From positions 1 through 64,000 of the forward strand of contig JANQLV010000065.1 in assembly GCA_028280415.1 (NCBI GenBank): 64,000 bases of DNA, written 5' to 3'. Position numbers and translations under genes: made by a program. Numbering within the stretch: position 1 is the stretch's first letter; each line of letters opens with the position of its first letter. The notes beneath the pieces are model-generated. The model saw nothing but the letters and a program-made list of their open reading frames with translations. It was not told the origin of the DNA and did no database searches. This document shows positions 9,414 through 18,755 of this stretch, one piece after another. The DNA is from Saprospiraceae bacterium. Its GTDB lineage: Bacteria; Bacteroidota; Bacteroidia; Chitinophagales; Saprospiraceae.

Positions 9414-11354
9414 TCACTTCCTCTTCTTGATCGTGAAAAAGAAATTGGCACCTTCCCCTTCCGCTGATTCCAGCCAGATTTCCCCTTGATGTTGCTCGAC
9501 GATTTTCTTAACCATAGCCAAACCGATTCCTGTTCCTTCGTATTGTTCGTTAGTATGCAATCGTTTGAATAATAAAAAGATCTTTTTCTGAAACTCCGGT
9601 GCTATTCCTATCCCATTATCCTTGACGGAAAATAACCAGTGATTGATTTTGGAAGTACAACTAATAGTGACTTCCGGTTTGATGCCGGGCCTGTTGAACT
9701 TTAAAGCATTCGTTAACAGGTTTTGAAAAATCTGACGTATTTTAATGCTATCGCCTTGAATAGTTTCTGGAATATTAACGAATTTGATCGTCGCATCAAA
9801 CTCTTTCAGCATACTTCCTAAATCAGACTTCAGCTCATTGAGAACCTCGCGTAAGTCTATGTTTGAAATAATAATCTTTTTCGTATTCAATCTGGAATAA
9901 GAGAGCAAATCATTGACGAGGTTGCGCATATTTTTACAGGAGGAAATAATAAAATCCATATACTCCTGTTCCTCTTCGGATAAGCGGCCCGTCAGTTTTC
10001 TTTGTAATAATTGAGTGAAACTGATCATTGAGCGTAAAGGGGTTTGCAAATCGTGGGAAGCAAAATAGGCGAAGTTTTCCAATTGTAGATTAGAGTCAAT
10101 ATATTTTTTGAGTTCATCGTTTTTTTCATTCAGGTCTTCCAGTGCCTGATAGAGATGAGTGGTGTCTCGGAGGAAAGAGATCATTTTAGGATTCTCGGGA
10201 TCACCCTGATCCCTGATCAGAATCCCGAAAATTTGAATAACTTCTCCACTGGCTTTTTTTAGCCAATGAGAAAATTCTGCCCGACCTTCTTCGATAACTT
10301 TTTTAAGTATTTGTGATTTGTAAATTTTAGAGGCATGGGTACTGTCAGGTGTTTCTCTGTAAAAACTGTCAGGAGGACTTTCTGTAAATGCTTTAAAATT
10401 TGCAATACCAAACAAAGCCAAAGCCTTATTATTACAGATAATCGGACGCATTGTTTGTAAATCGGTATAAATGATGGCTTCGTGTGAATTCTCGAAAATA
10501 TCACGGTATTTCTTCTCGTTTAGCCGCTGCAGTTTTTTATTGATAACTCTGCTTGTAATATCCTGAAAAATGACAAAAGCTTCGCCATGCCTGTAGAAAG
10601 TCGGAACTATATTAATGTTGACCAAAATACCCTTGCCCTTTTTACTTAGAAAGATTCCGGGAGAGCTGAAAGCCTCCCCTCGCATAACGCGAAGCCCGTG
10701 TCGATCTGATTCTTTATGTAAATCGATGTCCGGAAAGTATTCGGAATATCGGGGAATTAGTTTGGAACGTTTCAGATTCAATACTTCATTTCTGTTTTCA
10801 AACTCCAGAATTTTTATTGCGGCAGCATTACAATCCATCACTTCTTCTGATAGGTAATTATAGATAATCACGCCGTCGATGATATTTCTGTAGAGTGCTT
10901 CGAATCGGGATTTGGTTTTTACCAATTCGATATTTTTTTTTACCCTTAAAGTAGATTCTCTCGAAGTACCAATGATCTTTACTCCTTCTTCGGTTTTTTT
11001 ATAGACTTTTAGATGAAGTGAAAAGTAAATATCTTGTTTTTCTTCGGGGCTCTTCATAAGAAGATCAGCATTAAATTTTTCCAGCTCTCCGCTCACCAGC
11101 TTTTCAATTGAAGCTTGTAATTTTTGCCGATCAGTGCCTTTTACTTTATCCAAGATAGAGGTGCCGATTATTTCTTTAGGGCTGGAGCGCAGGATTTTGG
11201 CAAAAACGGGGTTTGCATAATCGATTATATCACCCAAAAGAGAAAAAATCCCGGAATCATTTTGCTCGACGATAATATCATAAGGGATAGCATCCGCGGA
11301 GGATTGATCCGCCTGAAACTGGTTAATATCGGTTGATTGCAAATATTTTGACAT
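9414..11354 (-). CDS. Multi-PAS sensor histidine kinase
   Basis: A 646-residue cytosolic kinase without transmembrane segments. Three PAS-like domains (about 20-135, 150-270 and 280-400) are followed by a short coiled coil (LEDLNEKNDELKKYI) and a HisKA domain with the H-box SHDLQTPLR (His near 433). The ATPase domain has an N-box (LLTNALKFN near 546), a G1 box (DNGIGIAP near 580) and a G2 box (GTGIGLAMVKKI near 610). It should sense a small molecule or redox state in the cytosol and phosphorylate an unlinked regulator, as no receiver gene is adjacent. It converges on the rhamnosidase gene. Confidence 0.93.
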   Translation of the reverse strand: MSKYLQSTDINQFQADQSSADAIPYDIIVEQNDSGIFSLLGDIIDYANPVFAKILRSSPKEIIGTSILDKVKGTDRQKLQASIEKLVSGELEKFNADLLMKSPEEKQDIYFSLHLKVYKKTEEGVKIIGTSRESTLRVKKNIELVKTKSRFEALYRNIIDGVIIYNYLSEEVMDCNAAAIKILEFENRNEVLNLKRSKLIPRYSEYFPDIDLHKESDRHGLRVMRGEAFSSPGIFLSKKGKGILVNINIVPTFYRHGEAFVIFQDITSRVINKKLQRLNEKKYRDIFENSHEAIIYTDLQTMRPIICNNKALALFGIANFKAFTESPPDSFYRETPDSTHASKIYKSQILKKVIEEGRAEFSHWLKKASGEVIQIFGILIRDQGDPENPKMISFLRDTTHLYQALEDLNEKNDELKKYIDSNLQLENFAYFASHDLQTPLRSMISFTQLLQRKLTGRLSEEEQEYMDFIISSCKNMRNLVNDLLSYSRLNTKKIIISNIDLREVLNELKSDLGSMLKEFDATIKFVNIPETIQGDSIKIRQIFQNLLTNALKFNRPGIKPEVTISCTSKINHWLFSVKDNGIGIAPEFQKKIFLLFKRLHTNEQYEGTGIGLAMVKKIVEQHQGEIWLESAEGEGANFFFTIKKRK

Positions 11355-11606
11355 CGCGCTCCGGATAATATTTGATATATCTTCCTTTTGGAAGAAAAGA
11401 CACTAATTGTTTTACGGGTAAATTGGTATTATGTTTTAATCGGTTTGCAGAGTCGCTTTCCCACCTTTTAGAAAGCTAATGCAATTTCTATGCGAGAAAT
11501 ACCTCAAGACCTGTTCAAATTTTTATTTGCTATATCGGAGGATGGGTTTTGAAATGCATTTTTATAAAAAATGCTTAATTTGTACAGGCGCAAATGATCA
11601 TTATAT

Positions 11607-13388
11607 ATGGATTTTAAAAGGTTATTCGATATTTTCGAATATCAGATGGAAAGATATCCGCAAAAGATAGCACTTGCTCATCGGGAAGGAGATGCTTGGC
11701 GCTATTTTTCTACTGAATCTTGCCTGGAATATATTCTGAAAATCAGTGTGGGCTTAATGAAGCGGGGTTTGCAAAAAGGAGACAAACTAGGTTTGTTTTT
11801 TGCTGCGGGAAGTGCCTGGTTTAATTTCCTGGACTTTGCCGCTATGCAAATTGGCCTTGTGACTGTACCGATTCACGCTAATATTCGGGATGAAGAACTG
11901 GCTTATATTCTCAATGAAATTAGACTGAAGGTCTGTATAACAGACACTAAGCTTCTTTACGAAAAACTAACGTTGCGCTCTGCCGAAGCACAGTATCCAT
12001 TGGACTGCTTTTGCCTGGAAAATATATCGGGAATTCCTTCTTTCCGGGATTTGATGGGGTTGCCGGGGCAGCACGAATTGCAAAAGCTTAAATTGCTAAA
12101 GGACTCTGTAAAAGAAATCGATTTAGCTACCGTGATTTATACTTCGGGAACTTCCGGAATGCCCAAAGGGGTAATGCTTTCTCATGCTAACATCGTTAGT
12201 AATATTAAAGCAACTATAACGCTTGTGCCGGTGGATTGCTATAAAAGAGCATTCAGTTTTCTTCCTTTGAGCCATATCTTCGAACGAATGGTAAGCTTTA
12301 CGTACATCGCTGCCGGGGTATCTTTGTATTATGCAGATCATATCGAAAATGCACTTCCGATGATGAAGCAAGTGAAACCACATTATTTTACTTGTGTCCC
12401 TAAATTGCTGGAACGTATATACGATGATATCCTTGAGCAAAGTAATGAAGCGGGCTTTCTAAAAGCAAAGCTCTTGAAATGGGCACTTCGACTAGGGGAA
12501 AACTATCAATTGCGTGATGGCGTTAATGTTATATATGGGCTGAAGCGTTTTTTAGCAGATATACTGGTTTATCGCTATTGGCGAAATGCATTGGGGGGCA
12601 AGGTGGAAGGTGTAATTGTTGGAGCTGCTGCTTTACAAGCTAAATTGGGGCGCTTGTTCTCCGCTGCGGGAATTGAAATTCGGGAAGGCTATGGTTTAAC
12701 GGAAACCTCACCGGTTATTGCATTCAATCGCTTTGAGCCCGGAGGCGTAAAATTCGGTACAGTTGGTTTACCAATACCCGGAATACGGATTAAGATTATG
12801 CATCCTAATGAAGCTGGAGAAGGGGAAGTGTGGGTCTCAGGACCAGGGGTGATGCAAGGGTATTACAATAAAGAAGTATTGACTCAATCGGTAATTACAG
12901 AAGATGGATGGTTTAAAACGGGAGATATTGGGAAGTTTGTTCATAAAAGATTCTTAAAAATAACAGATCGTAAAAAGGACATTTTTAAAACGAGTTCGGG
13001 GAAATACATTGCACCCAAAGTTCTGGAGCAGAAACTGAACACTTCATCTTTTATAGAGCAAAGTTTTATTGTTGGTTTTAACAAGCCCTTTGTGGCGGCA
13101 CTTATTTTACCGAATTATGATCAGTTGAAAAAATGGTGTACACAAAATAAAGTACATTGGACTGCACCACAATATATGGCTTTGAACCCCAGGGTTCTTG
13201 CTTTTATGAAAAAGCATATTGATGATTTGTGTGCAGACTTCTCCAAAACGGAGCGCATCAAAGCTTTTGTTCTCTTACATCGACAATGGTCGGTGGAAAC
13301 TGGAGAATTTACACCGACACTAAAATTGAAAAGAGGTAATATTTTGAATAAATATCAAAAAGAAATAGAAGCCCTGTATAAGAAATGA
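11607..13388 (+). CDS. Long-chain acyl-CoA synthetase (AMP-forming), copy 1
   Basis: A 593-residue ANL-superfamily ligase that activates a fatty acid as acyl-AMP and then acyl-CoA. It has the P-loop IYTSGTSGMPKGVMLSH near 177-193, the GYGLTETSP adenine motif near 361, GWFKTGDIG near 433, and the hinge TDRKKDIFKTSSGKYIAP near 452-469 with the catalytic lysine. The length and the closing LTPTLKLKR-type motif fit the FACL/FadD15 branch. A similar gene follows after 258 bp, so this is a tandem duplicate. This copy is more diverged: TSG rather than TTG in the P-loop, and a shorter lid loop. Confidence 0.92.
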   Translation: MDFKRLFDIFEYQMERYPQKIALAHREGDAWRYFSTESCLEYILKISVGLMKRGLQKGDKLGLFFAAGSAWFNFLDFAAMQIGLVTVPIHANIRDEELAYILNEIRLKVCITDTKLLYEKLTLRSAEAQYPLDCFCLENISGIPSFRDLMGLPGQHELQKLKLLKDSVKEIDLATVIYTSGTSGMPKGVMLSHANIVSNIKATITLVPVDCYKRAFSFLPLSHIFERMVSFTYIAAGVSLYYADHIENALPMMKQVKPHYFTCVPKLLERIYDDILEQSNEAGFLKAKLLKWALRLGENYQLRDGVNVIYGLKRFLADILVYRYWRNALGGKVEGVIVGAAALQAKLGRLFSAAGIEIREGYGLTETSPVIAFNRFEPGGVKFGTVGLPIPGIRIKIMHPNEAGEGEVWVSGPGVMQGYYNKEVLTQSVITEDGWFKTGDIGKFVHKRFLKITDRKKDIFKTSSGKYIAPKVLEQKLNTSSFIEQSFIVGFNKPFVAALILPNYDQLKKWCTQNKVHWTAPQYMALNPRVLAFMKKHIDDLCADFSKTERIKAFVLLHRQWSVETGEFTPTLKLKRGNILNKYQKEIEALYKK

Positions 13389-13646
13389 TGTAATGCGACT
13401 ATCACGCAACTATCATGAATTTTGATGTATGTTTATAATCTTATTACAGAAAAAAACTTATTTTAAAGGAAAGAAATAGCGAGCTGTTTGACGAGAGTAA
13501 GTAAATAAAAGGCAAGAAAAGGAGTAAATACTAAACATTGGAAAACTTATCTGAATTATTCTAAAACGATTCCAGGTTTTGTCTTTTATTTATGGAGTTA
13601 AGCAACGAACACTTTTTATATAATACTAATCAAATCGAATGTCAAT

Positions 13647-15467
13647 ATGGAAGTTACACGTCTCTTCGAGTACATCTATTATCAACAGAAATATCATCCA
13701 CTAAAAAAGTCAATTGGACATAAAGAAGCAGGACAGTGGAAGTATTATAGTACGGATGAAATCATTGATACGGCTAATAAAATTAGTTATGGCTTGATGA
13801 AAATGGGATTAGAACCTGGCGATAAGGTTGCGTTGATTTCTTATAAAAATTGCCCGGAATGGGTGATGATGGATATTGGAATGCAGCAGTTAGGGATTGT
13901 CAATGTTCCGGTATATCCGACGATTAGCTCGGGAGAATACGAGTATATTTTCAATGATGCGGAGGTTAAATATTGTTTTGTGGGAGAAGGCGATTTGTAT
14001 GAAAAAGTGAAAAAAGCACAAGCCAATATCCCTTCATTGAAAGAAATCTATACTTTTTATAAACAGGATGGCCGGAAATACTGGAAAGACTTGTTTTCGG
14101 AGGGAGATGCCGATGCACTGCAAGCCCGGAAAGATGCTGTGAAACCGGATGACCTGGCTACTTTGATTTATACTTCCGGAACGACGGGGAACCCCAAGGG
14201 AGTAATGTTGTCCCATGATAACATTGTATCCAATGTCTCCAATGTAAGAGAACTGCTGCCGGTTACAGCCGGGGCGCGTGTATTGAGCTTTTTGCCGATC
14301 TGCCATATTTTTGAACGTACAGCTTCCTATTCATACATTTATAATGGTCTGGAAATTACTTTTACCGGTACAGACAATCTGGGTGGTGAGACCGGAGATT
14401 TACAAGCGGTCAAACCAAATTTCTTTACTACCGTTCCCCGTCTATTGGAAAAGGTATACGAAAAGATTTACAATAAAGGTTTGGCCCTGACTGGGATTAA
14501 GAAAAAACTTTTCTTCTGGGCCCTGGAGCTTACAGACGATTATGAGATTGATAAAAAGTACTCGGGAATAGACGCGTTAAAAAGGAAGATCGCCGATAAG
14601 TTAATTTTTAGCAAGTGGCGCGCTGCTTTAGGGGGAAATGTAAAAGGCATTCTCACGGGAGCAGCAGCTTGCCCGGCCAAAATTATACGGGTATTTTCTG
14701 CAGCAGGTATACCGGTCAGGGAAGGTTATGGCTTAACCGAAACCTCGCCCGGCCTGACGATTAGCCGATACGAAAAGGACGGAGCAGTTATCGGTACGGT
14801 TGGTTCGCCTTTGCCAAATGTAGAAATATATATAGACCCCAGTGATGGAAACTATCGGGAAGGAGAAGGAGAAATTTTGGCCAGAGGCCCCAATATTATG
14901 CAGGGCTACTATCAAAAACCGGATAAAACAGCCGAAGTAATGAAAGAAATAGAAGGAAAAACCTGGTTCTGTACCGGAGATGTCGGGAAACTTGTTTCTG
15001 GTCCAAGCGGGAAAAAATTTCTTAAAATTACGGATCGGAAGAAAGAATTACTTAAAACTTCCGGCGGGAAATATGTAGCTCCCGCTCCTATTGAAAACAA
15101 ATTCAAGGAAGATTTTTTGATTGAACAAATGATGGTCGTAGGCGAGAAGAAAAAATTCGTTTCGGCTTTGATCGTTCCTGCTGAAGAAGCACTCAAGGAC
15201 TGGTGTGCGCAAAATGGAGTAGAATGGTCTAATTGCGCCAATGCGATTAAAAATGAAAAAGTACTTGCACAATATCAGGAAGTTATCAATAAATACAATC
15301 CCGAGTTTAGCCATGTAGAACAAGTCAAAAAATTTAAACTCATCGATGCCGTTTGGGAGCCTACAAAAGTAGATGGTTCAAAAGCGGAATTGACACCGAC
15401 TATGAAGTTGAAACGTAGGGTGATTCTCGAAAAATACCATAATGATATTGAAGAACTTTATCAATAA
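13647..15467 (+). CDS. Long-chain acyl-CoA synthetase (AMP-forming), copy 2
   Basis: A 606-residue paralogue of the preceding gene with the full motif set: IYTSGTTGNPKGVMLSH near 174-190, GYGLTETSPG near 359, TWFCTGDVG, and ITDRKKELLKTSGGKYVAP in the C-terminal lid, ending in LTPTMKLKRRVI. It should make acyl-CoA for beta-oxidation or lipid synthesis. It is closest in form to the common Bacteroidota FACL, so it is probably the housekeeping copy. The 258-bp gap from copy 1 holds no gene and no clear terminator, so both could share a transcript. Confidence 0.94.
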   Translation: MEVTRLFEYIYYQQKYHPLKKSIGHKEAGQWKYYSTDEIIDTANKISYGLMKMGLEPGDKVALISYKNCPEWVMMDIGMQQLGIVNVPVYPTISSGEYEYIFNDAEVKYCFVGEGDLYEKVKKAQANIPSLKEIYTFYKQDGRKYWKDLFSEGDADALQARKDAVKPDDLATLIYTSGTTGNPKGVMLSHDNIVSNVSNVRELLPVTAGARVLSFLPICHIFERTASYSYIYNGLEITFTGTDNLGGETGDLQAVKPNFFTTVPRLLEKVYEKIYNKGLALTGIKKKLFFWALELTDDYEIDKKYSGIDALKRKIADKLIFSKWRAALGGNVKGILTGAAACPAKIIRVFSAAGIPVREGYGLTETSPGLTISRYEKDGAVIGTVGSPLPNVEIYIDPSDGNYREGEGEILARGPNIMQGYYQKPDKTAEVMKEIEGKTWFCTGDVGKLVSGPSGKKFLKITDRKKELLKTSGGKYVAPAPIENKFKEDFLIEQMMVVGEKKKFVSALIVPAEEALKDWCAQNGVEWSNCANAIKNEKVLAQYQEVINKYNPEFSHVEQVKKFKLIDAVWEPTKVDGSKAELTPTMKLKRRVILEKYHNDIEELYQ

Positions 15468-15502
15468 TTTCTGAATAGGTCAGATTATTCAATTCAGAAT
15501 TA

Positions 15503-15559
15503 AGTAGAAGCCATTCCGAGGTTCTATACAGAAGACCGGGATGACTTCTATCTTCTACT
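15503..15559. repeat. Imperfect inverted repeat between copy 2 synthetase and the M48-like gene
   Basis: AGTAGAAG (15503-15510) is the reverse complement of CTTCTACT (15552-15559). Inside, CATTCCGAGGT pairs imperfectly with ACCGGGATG. There is no T run, so it is not a typical terminator. A related word (AAGTCATTCCGA) occurs at 47371-47382, suggesting a dispersed element. Confidence 0.5.
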
Positions 15560-15754
15560 AAATACTTGCTTCTCTCCTCAAAGCCGGTTAAATTGCCCTC
15601 CAATATCCCCCCAAATCAGATTATTTTTTTCTGTAAAGTATTTTTCCCTCATTTTTATTCATTTATTCAAGGCTTTAACGCTTTTTGGAGAGATTTTTGC
15701 GGGAATAATGATCGGGCTGTTTAAAAAACGGCTTAACAAAAAACAAAGACTGAA

Positions 15755-16603
15755 ATGAACATTATAACAAACCGTTTGCTGGTTGTATTACTTGCTGGTG
15801 TATGCTTCCTTTTGGCATCCTGCCGTAATGATTTTGACCCTATCGAAAAACCTAGTGATTTTACCAAAGAAAGAAGAGAAGAGTTAGGAGACCTGATTCA
15901 GGCTGCCATTGCTCAACGTCCGGATGAGTTTCCTGTCTTGCCCAATATTCCTCCTTATGATACGACCGTTTACTGGTTTACACAAACTTTATACAATCAG
16001 GCAACCAATGTTTTGCGCCTTGATAACCAATCAGTGGATGATAATCGCTGGGATATGAATCGTCCCTGGCGTGTCACGATACTGGATCAGGAATCATTGA
16101 ATGCTTTTTCTATTCCCGGCGGACATTTTTATATCACGACGGGCTTACTTAAAGCGCTCGAAACAGAGCATGAGCTTTATTATCTCCTTACTTTTGAAGG
16201 GATGTTGATGAATGAACGATTTTTGATTAATCGGCTGATCTCGGAACATAATACCAATAAACTTTCTAATATCGGAAAGCGTATCCCCAATAATGATGGG
16301 ACAAATGCCTATACATTGGGCCGTACTTTGAGTGAGCTGGCTTTTGAAAGTGATGAGGTGATGGAAGTAGATGCACTTACAGCGGATCAAATTTGTGAAA
16401 GTTCTATTTTTAACCGCTTTGGAGTGCTTTCCATTTTGGATAGATTACAAAATAATCTCGCCTTTAAATGGCTGGAAACGCGATACTATGATACACCAAC
16501 GCGCCGGGATTATCTGCAGAATGTATTGGATCCGGAATCCGGATGCGGAAGTTTTACGCAAAATGGCAGTTATAAGCGTTATATACTGAATGTATTAGAA
16601 TAA
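15755..16603 (+). CDS. Lipoprotein resembling an M48 metallopeptidase without its HExxH site
   Basis: A 282-residue predicted lipoprotein: signal peptide with lipobox LASC and the lipidated Cys at 23. Near residues 113-140 the sequence NAFSIPGGHFYITTGLLKALETEHEL closely follows the M48 (BepA/YcaL-like) pattern before the zinc site. However, the position of the zinc motif reads TFEGML: the Glu is kept and both His are lost. Later M48 elements are weak (ELAFESDEVMEVDALTADQI resembles the usual region with the third zinc ligand). It is therefore probably an inactive peptidase fold acting as a periplasmic or outer-membrane binding protein. It ends 11 bp before the convergent mnmG stop. Confidence 0.7.
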   Translation: MNIITNRLLVVLLAGVCFLLASCRNDFDPIEKPSDFTKERREELGDLIQAAIAQRPDEFPVLPNIPPYDTTVYWFTQTLYNQATNVLRLDNQSVDDNRWDMNRPWRVTILDQESLNAFSIPGGHFYITTGLLKALETEHELYYLLTFEGMLMNERFLINRLISEHNTNKLSNIGKRIPNNDGTNAYTLGRTLSELAFESDEVMEVDALTADQICESSIFNRFGVLSILDRLQNNLAFKWLETRYYDTPTRRDYLQNVLDPESGCGSFTQNGSYKRYILNVLE

Positions 16604-16614
16604 TAAAAAGTAGT

Positions 16615-18480
16615 TTATCTCCCTAGATGTACCAATAAGACAGAGATGTCGGAAGGAGATACTCCACTGATTCTACTGGCCTGACCAATAGTTCTGGGGC
16701 GCATCTCCGATAATTTTTCTCTGGCTTCTGCTGAAAGTGAAACGATAGATTGATAATCAACATCGTTTTTGAGTTTTACCTCTTCCAGGCGATTCATTTT
16801 TTCGACCATTTCCTGTTCCTTTTGAGTATAGCCGGCATATTTCACATTGATTCCGGCCAGATTAATACTTTCCGAATCGTAATTCTCGAGGAAATTTCCC
16901 AGCGTGGAAATATTTTTTCTCAAATCTTCCAGATCGATTCCGGGGCGCAACAGTACACTTTGGATTTTGACTTTTTGCTTGAGTGGCGCAGAATTTTTCT
17001 CTGCCAAAAAGCCGTTGATCTCAGATGGATCAACACTGGTATTTCGCAAAAACTTCTCGATCGCTGTTACATTTTGTTCTTTTTCCGAAACCCGTTCCAG
17101 ACGGCCTTCCAGGTTTTGCATACCCAATGCTTTGACCATCGGAGTCAAACGAAGATCGGCATTATCTTGTCTTAAAAGAATGCGGTATTCGGCTCTCGAA
17201 GTAAACATGCGGTAAGGCTCGTTTGTGCCTTTATTGACCAAATCATCAATCAGTACTCCGATATAGGCTTCCGACCTTTTCAGTACAAAAGGCTCTTCAT
17301 CATTAATAGTGAGATGGGCATTAATTCCCGCCATCAAACCCTGACAGGCTGCTTCTTCGTATCCAGTTGTTCCGTTGATCTGTCCGGCAAAGAAAAGGTT
17401 TTTGACCAACCGCGTTTCGAGTGAAATACTTAATTGGGTTGGAGGAAAATAATCGTATTCGATAGCATATCCGGGTCTGAACATTTTCGCATGTTCAAAA
17501 CCTGGAATTTTTCGCATGGCTTTGTATTGAACATCTTCGGGTAAAGAAGAGGAAAATCCATTTACATAAATTTCCACGGTGTCCCAACCCTCTGGTTCTA
17601 CAAATAGCTGATGCCTTTCTCTTTGTGCAAAACGATCAATTTTATCTTCGATGGAAGGACAATATCTTGGGCCAGTTCCTCGAATGCGGCCATTGAACAT
17701 AGGAGAGCGATCGAATCCAGTTTTTAAAATTTCGTGAACTTCCGGATTGGTATAAGTGATATGACAAGGTCTTTGCTTGACTAGTTTAGGCGTTTCCGTA
17801 AAAGAAAACTTTGAAGGATTTTCATCTCCTGGTTGTACTTCCATTATTTCCCAATTGAGCGAACGGCCATCTACCCGGGGAGGCGTACCGGTTTTCATTC
17901 TTCCGGCTTCAAAGCCGAGCGAAATGAGCTGTTCGGTAATACCTTTTGCTGCCCGCTCGCCTGCACGTCCTCCACCAAACTGCTTTTCTCCGATATGGAT
18001 CAGCCCGTTCAGAAAAGTTCCATTGGTTAAAACGACAGATTTACTTTCTATTTCCAGGCCGATAGAAGTCGTAACGCCTTTTACTACTCCATTTTTTACG
18101 ATAAGTCCGGTAACCATCTCCTGCCAAAAATCTATATTGGGATTGGCTTCGAGCATATTCCTCCACTTTGCGGCGAAAAGCATTCGGTCGCTTTGCGCCC
18201 GCGGGCTCCACATTGCAGGTCCTTTGGATCGATTCAGCATTCGAAACTGGATCATAGTATGATCAGTAACAATGCCTGAATAACCACCCAGTGCATCTAC
18301 TTCCCGAACGATCTGTCCCTTCGCTACCCCTCCCATAGCAGGATTGCAGGACATCTGTGCGATAGTCTGCATATTCATTGTTGCCAATAAGACTTTTGAA
18401 CCTAGATTTGCCGCTGCAACTGCTGCTTCACAACCGGCATGTCCGGCTCCAACCACTATGACATCATATTTTGGAAACAT
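16615..18480 (-). CDS. mnmG: tRNA uridine-5-carboxymethylaminomethyl modification enzyme MnmG (GidA)
   Basis: The FAD-dependent partner of MnmE. The complex modifies wobble uridine 34 of several tRNAs, using methylene-tetrahydrofolate and glycine or ammonium. The 621-residue length is normal for the family. The N-terminus is the dinucleotide fold YDVIVVGAGHAGCEAAVAAA, followed by MSCNPAMGGVAKG, GRAGERAAKG, RMKTGTPPRVDGRS, a central GPRYCPSIEDK and FFAGQINGTTGYEEA. The C-terminal helical domain that contacts MnmE ends in SGVSPSDISVLLVHLGR. It has a good promoter match upstream (18532-18563) and is transcribed alone. Confidence 0.98.
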   Translation of the reverse strand: MFPKYDVIVVGAGHAGCEAAVAAANLGSKVLLATMNMQTIAQMSCNPAMGGVAKGQIVREVDALGGYSGIVTDHTMIQFRMLNRSKGPAMWSPRAQSDRMLFAAKWRNMLEANPNIDFWQEMVTGLIVKNGVVKGVTTSIGLEIESKSVVLTNGTFLNGLIHIGEKQFGGGRAGERAAKGITEQLISLGFEAGRMKTGTPPRVDGRSLNWEIMEVQPGDENPSKFSFTETPKLVKQRPCHITYTNPEVHEILKTGFDRSPMFNGRIRGTGPRYCPSIEDKIDRFAQRERHQLFVEPEGWDTVEIYVNGFSSSLPEDVQYKAMRKIPGFEHAKMFRPGYAIEYDYFPPTQLSISLETRLVKNLFFAGQINGTTGYEEAACQGLMAGINAHLTINDEEPFVLKRSEAYIGVLIDDLVNKGTNEPYRMFTSRAEYRILLRQDNADLRLTPMVKALGMQNLEGRLERVSEKEQNVTAIEKFLRNTSVDPSEINGFLAEKNSAPLKQKVKIQSVLLRPGIDLEDLRKNISTLGNFLENYDSESINLAGINVKYAGYTQKEQEMVEKMNRLEEVKLKNDVDYQSIVSLSAEAREKLSEMRPRTIGQASRISGVSPSDISVLLVHLGR

Positions 18481-18531
18481 ATATTTCGTTTATTTCTGTT
18501 GACTACTAAACCATTTTCCCGAAAATTCCCA

Positions 18532-18563
18532 CAAAATTACAACATTTTGACTCAAGAGCCAAG
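18532..18563 (-). promoter_or_regulatory. Predicted promoter of mnmG
   Basis: On the minus strand, CTTG (18560-18563) is followed by a 20-bp spacer and TAATTTTG (18532-18539). This fits the Bacteroidota TTTG / TAnnTTTG pattern. The start codon is about 50 bp downstream. Confidence 0.5.
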
Positions 18564-18672
18564 TGTCTAAAGTTTGCCTGACCAGCCATCAATCCTTCCT
18601 TTACACGACTATTCCGCTAATCATATCCCCATCTTCGCAACAGCATTCGACATAAAATCGTTTAACAATTCG

Positions 18673-18680
18673 TAACTTTG
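18673..18680 (+). promoter_or_regulatory. Possible -7 element for the gene at 18756
   Basis: TAACTTTG matches TAnnTTTG and lies 75 bp before the start codon. No good -33 TTTG is at the normal distance; TTCG at 18646 is 23 bp away. Confidence 0.35.
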
Positions 18681-18755
18681 AGTACAAGAATTTTATATTT
18701 TCTTACAGACCTCTGAATTGTGGAAGTTCAGGGCTGCAAACTTTATTAAAAGCTT

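Noticed and set aside
15400-15603. 67-residue minus-strand ORF at the 3' end of the second synthetase
   Set aside because: Overlaps the coding end and an inverted repeat; composition looks like chance.
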